Source: an uncultured Christensenella sp. (GTDB lineage: Bacteria > Bacillota > Clostridia > Christensenellales > Pumilibacteraceae). Taken from it: DNA of 6,017 nucleotides. The notes under the pieces are model-generated. The model ran no database searches. It was not told where the DNA came from and saw only the letters and a list, made by a program, of their open reading frames with translations. Within the stretch, counting starts at the first letter, position 1. Every line of letters starts with the position of its first letter. Below, piece after piece: positions 5,888 through 6,017 of this stretch. Location of the stretch: the NCBI GenBank assembly GCA_910577945.1, contig CAJTNI010000038.1, forward strand, positions 1-6,017, in the 5' to 3' direction. The position numbers and the translations under genes were made by a program.

Positions 5888-5934
5888 CAAAAAGTCTTGC
5901 GATTTTTGGAAAGTTTTGTCGAAAAGCGACTTTC
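5888..5934. terminator. Weak candidate terminator region between convergent araC and the histidine kinase
   Basis: Two imperfect stems lie in the convergent spacer. CAAAAA (5888-5893) plus TC pairs with GA plus TTTTTG (5901-5908) with one bulged G, and GTCG (5918-5921) pairs with CGAC (5927-5930) followed by TTTCT. Neither has a strong GC stem plus a clean T tract, but A/T-rich stems between convergent genes can terminate both ways. The remainder of the 5796-5933 spacer shows nothing else I can support. Confidence 0.25.
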
Positions 5935-6017
5935 TAAAATTCAACGGTAAACTTACTGCCCTCGCCAAGCGTGCTTTCGACGCTTATTTTCCATCCCGAC
6001 TTTTGGCATATCTTTTT
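5934..6017 (-). CDS. Sensor histidine kinase, C-terminal 27 residues (partial, continues beyond right edge)
   Basis: The reverse complement from 6017 reads in frame for 27 codons to a TAG at 5936-5934. The peptide contains CQKSGWKISVEST followed by LGEGSKFTVEF at the very C-terminus. This is the G2 box and last strand of the HATPase_c domain in PhoR-like membrane sensor kinases, which normally end S-x-x-G-x-G-[ST]-x-F-x-[VI]-x-[FL]. The catalytic ATPase core, phospho-accepting His and sensor domain lie outside the window. The gene converges on araC across a 138-bp spacer, so it belongs to a separate transcription unit; a response-regulator gene upstream of it (further right) is expected but unseen. 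The signal and any link to the sugar operon are unknown. Confidence 0.8.
   Translation of the reverse strand, partial: KKICQKSGWKISVESTLGEGSKFTVEF

Noticed and set aside
1..6017. CRISPR array, tRNA, rRNA, riboswitch
   Set aside because: No spaced direct repeats, cloverleaf or known aptamer-like conserved region was seen; nearly all of the sequence is protein coding.

Overview
The window looks like a chromosomal sugar-utilisation locus from a Gram-positive bacterium, most likely an uncultured or gut/rumen-type Clostridia (Bacillota). This rests on strong GGAGG-type ribosome binding sites, clostridial-style Gfo/Idh/MocA, ThuA and TIM-barrel proteins, a two-domain AraC regulator, and an IS3-family element end of the type common in Bacillota. 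The taxonomic call is inference; no marker gene is present.

Layout. Five genes on the minus strand form one tight unit read from 4848 down to 144: oxidoreductase 1 (4848-3757), a ThuA-domain protein (3724-3002), a small TIM-barrel isomerase/epimerase (2934-2221), oxidoreductase 2 (2201-1107) and a larger TIM-barrel isomerase/epimerase (1106-144). Gaps are 32, 67, 19 and 0 bp, and each gene has a recognisable Shine-Dalgarno. Upstream and divergent is an AraC-family regulator (5004-5795, plus strand). The 155-bp intergenic region carries a candidate promoter for each direction; the two face each other, so the predicted 5' ends overlap. Beyond araC, the last 27 codons of a sensor histidine kinase enter from the right edge on the minus strand (5934-6017); they converge on araC across a 138-bp spacer. 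At the left edge (about 1-55) is the terminal part of an IS3-family insertion sequence, including the first three codons of its transposase and a hairpin that can cover the transposase ribosome binding site. The operon ends 88 bp short of it.

How the genes could work together. Gfo/Idh/MocA dehydrogenases, xylose-isomerase-like TIM barrels and ThuA proteins recur together in pathways that oxidise sugars or glycosides at C3 to 3-keto intermediates and then epimerise, cleave or reduce them. Known examples are rhizobial ThuA/ThuB trehalose catabolism, the E. coli ycj glucoside/guloside pathway, and the gut-bacterial 3-keto-glycoside/C-glycoside deglycosylation systems. Here two dehydrogenases and two TIM barrels surround one ThuA, with no transporter, kinase or classical glycoside hydrolase in view. 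An oxidation/epimerisation-or-elimination/reduction cycle on an imported glycoside is a reasonable hypothesis, with the AraC protein as likely local regulator. The substrate cannot be read from the sequence.
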